From Paenibacillus artemisiicola (GTDB lineage: Bacteria; Bacillota; Bacilli; Paenibacillales; Paenibacillaceae), in contig NZ_JAGGDJ010000008.1 in the NCBI RefSeq assembly GCF_017652985.1, positions 109,001 through 173,000 on the forward strand: a stretch of DNA of 64,000 bases. Reading direction: 5' to 3'. The notes below the pieces were generated by a model. It was not told the DNA's origin. It did not search any database and saw only the letters and a program-made list of their open reading frames with translations. Both the position numbers and the translations under genes were made by a program. The number at the start of each line of letters is the position of its first letter. Positions within the stretch are counted from its first letter, which is position 1. This document shows positions 63,601-64,000 of the stretch, one piece after another.

Positions 63601-64000
63601 GCCGACGGACCGGCTGGTCGACCTGGCCGAGGCGCCGGACGGGACGTACGCCGTCACCGCCGCGATGGTCGTGTCGAAGAAGCCGCTCATGACGCGCAAA
63701 GGACAGGCGATGGCGTTCCTTGAGGTCGAGGACCGCATCATGCGCGTGGAGGCGGTGGCGTTTCCGACGATCTGGAAACGCTGCGAACCGCTGCTCGAGC
63801 CCGGCCGCCTCGTCGTCCTGCTCGCGAAGGTGCAGCAGCAGGACGAGGATTACAAGCTGCTGCTTGAGGACGCGATCCCGCTCGGCGACGGCGGGATGGA
63901 CGGCGCCGGCGCGCCGCGCGACCTCGCGGCGCAGGTGCAGCGCCTGCTGCGGTTCGGCCAGAGACGCGCCGCGGGCGGCCGCGCGCATGCGGCGCCGGGC
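60698..64000 (+). CDS. dnaE: DNA polymerase III alpha subunit DnaE (partial, 3' end missing)
   Basis: 1101 residues are visible and the frame is still open at the window end. It starts at the second of two in-frame ATGs, with GAAGG 7 bp upstream. An N-terminal PHP domain (about 1-200) begins HLHVHSEFSLLDGA. The palm has GPGRGSSAGSLVAY and the catalytic D409/D411 in MPDIDIDFNDERR. Then YQEQIMQIASAMAGFS, the helix-hairpin-helix region and an OB fold (about 985 onward). DnaE works with PolC at the replication fork in Firmicutes, extending primers. The end of the protein lies beyond the window. Confidence 0.96.
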   Translation, partial: MSGDREFVHLHVHSEFSLLDGAARIKDLVETAAELGMKALALTDHGVMYGAVPFYKACRARGIKPIIGCEAYLTIGSRFDKGARKDNPIYHLILLAKNETGYRNLMKLVSVGHLEGFHYKPRIDFEALRAHSEGLICLSSCLGSEIAQLLLHDRHDEALRSAERYRSIFGDDFYLELQDHGMLEQKKVLQATLELAARTGIPTVATNDVHYLQPADAAVQDVLICIGTGKTVEDDDRLQMLTDQMYLKSADEMYRQFRQAEDAVRRTAEIAAKCELELTFGRALLPAFHPIPAGMTSSAYLEALCREGLEARYAGDPAWTADESAKRKALERLLYELKVIDNMGFSDYFLIVWDFIRFAHEQGIRTGPGRGSSAGSLVAYTLRITDVDPLKYKLLFERFLNPERVTMPDIDIDFNDERRDEVIAYVSAKYGEEHVAQIITFGTMAAKAAVRDVGRAMAVPFGEVDRAAKLIPSQLGISLEEALRTSAELREASERQPKTADLLRMALKVEGMPRHASTHAAGVVISGEPLTNYVPLQAGTERTALTQYSMENLEAVGLLKMDFLGLRTLSILERALDWVKRQQGITVDFRRIPDDDPATYAMLTRGDTTGIFQLESAGVRRVLRELKPTQFEDIVSVLALYRPGPMEFIPKYIAGKHGLADVEYPHPSLEPILADTYGIIVYQEQIMQIASAMAGFSLGEADLLRRAVSKKKREVLDEERAHFVAGSQGQGYGERDANAVYDMIVRFADYGFPRAHAAAYGVLAFQTAWLKANHPVPFMASMLASVTGNQRKTAEYVDECRRMDIEVLPPDVNESSVTFTPVGGAIRFGLASIKNVGTQAIDALLKERAQRRFDSLTDLCRRVDLRIANKRVLESLIQAGACDSLGAHRAQLVAVLDETVEAALKWRKEREELQIELFGFDEVQNWDVELPEVRPYTTGQLLGLERELLGMYLSGHPLDAFDEALAGLPTDRLVDLAEAPDGTYAVTAAMVVSKKPLMTRKGQAMAFLEVEDRIMRVEAVAFPTIWKRCEPLLEPGRLVVLLAKVQQQDEDYKLLLEDAIPLGDGGMDGAGAPRDLAAQVQRLLRFGQRRAAGGRAHAAPG

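Noticed and set aside
61010..63988. A 992-codon open frame antisense to dnaE, and similarly long antisense frames over prkA, the ATP-grasp operons and glnA
   Set aside because: High third-position G+C creates long open frames opposite real genes. They have no recognisable domains, are rich in Arg, Val, Asp and His as expected from reverse-read codons, and lie opposite well-supported genes.

Overview
The window is about 60% G+C chromosomal DNA from an endospore-forming, low-G+C-lineage (Firmicute/Bacillota) bacterium, most likely a Paenibacillaceae member such as Cohnella or a GC-rich Paenibacillus. The evidence is the sporulation set (PrkA, SpoVR, YhbH, CotJABC, YheC/YheD-like proteins, YtrH/YtrI), the SufCDSUB order, a PhoP-type regulator, an AbrB-type regulator, LtaS, and the ytoI-ytpI-ytrI-ytrH-dnaE neighbourhood known from Bacillus. 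Starts use ATG, GTG and TTG behind strong AGGAGG-type sites, and most transcription units end in clear hairpin terminators. There are no rRNA, tRNA, CRISPR, phage or transposase genes; this is core chromosome cut at both ends (an htrA tail on the left, an unfinished dnaE on the right).

Layout: 0-4.3 kb, the end of an HtrA protease gene, a two-component pair, ispH and a DUF2062 membrane protein. 4.3-9.9 kb, metabolic genes aroF (DAHP synthase), glnA (a GSI-beta type enzyme behind a GlnR/TnrA-type operator) and serC, then an orphan PhoP-like regulator and trmL. 10-13.2 kb, a small AbrB-like regulator, an unannotated 32-residue membrane peptide, an aminotransferase-like protein without its catalytic lysine, a Rieske protein and a DUF2161 protein. 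13.6-26 kb, the PrkA, SpoVR and YhbH genes, here split apart by a LytTR protein, a three-gene operon (circularly permuted ATP-grasp, alpha-E, transglutaminase-like), LTA synthase and an MFS transporter. 26-31.5 kb, small membrane and hypothetical proteins, yunC and the methionine-salvage pair mtnK-mtnA. 31.5-36.9 kb, the suf Fe-S assembly operon. 37-45.7 kb, two HD-GYP proteins, a fused MoaD-MoaE, MoaA, a small molybdopterin-domain-like protein, a 5'-nucleotidase, UppP and a YfkAB radical SAM protein. 45.7-50.8 kb, a CorC-type transporter, cotJABC, a phosphodiester-glycosidase-like protein and a HAD phosphatase. 50.8-57.5 kb, a leftward operon of five YheC/YheD-type ATP-grasp proteins plus one GNAT. 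57.8-64 kb, ytoI, ytpI, ytrI, ytrH and dnaE.

Functional themes: (i) spore formation in the mother cell. Sequences resembling SigE promoters precede spoVR, yhbH and ytrHI, each a CATAxC element 13-15 bp from a CATACAxT-like element. (ii) ATP-dependent peptide or amide ligation: two separate ATP-grasp systems, the permuted ATP-grasp/alpha-E/transglutaminase operon beside the PrkA-SpoVR-YhbH genes and the five-paralog YheC/D operon with a GNAT. Their products are unknown and they are the best candidates here for an incompletely described system. (iii) Fe-S and molybdenum cofactor supply. (iv) Envelope stress and envelope polymers (HtrA plus two-component pair, UppP, LtaS).

Start codons were chosen from ribosome binding site spacing and recalled family lengths; functions rest on motifs read by eye, without database searches.
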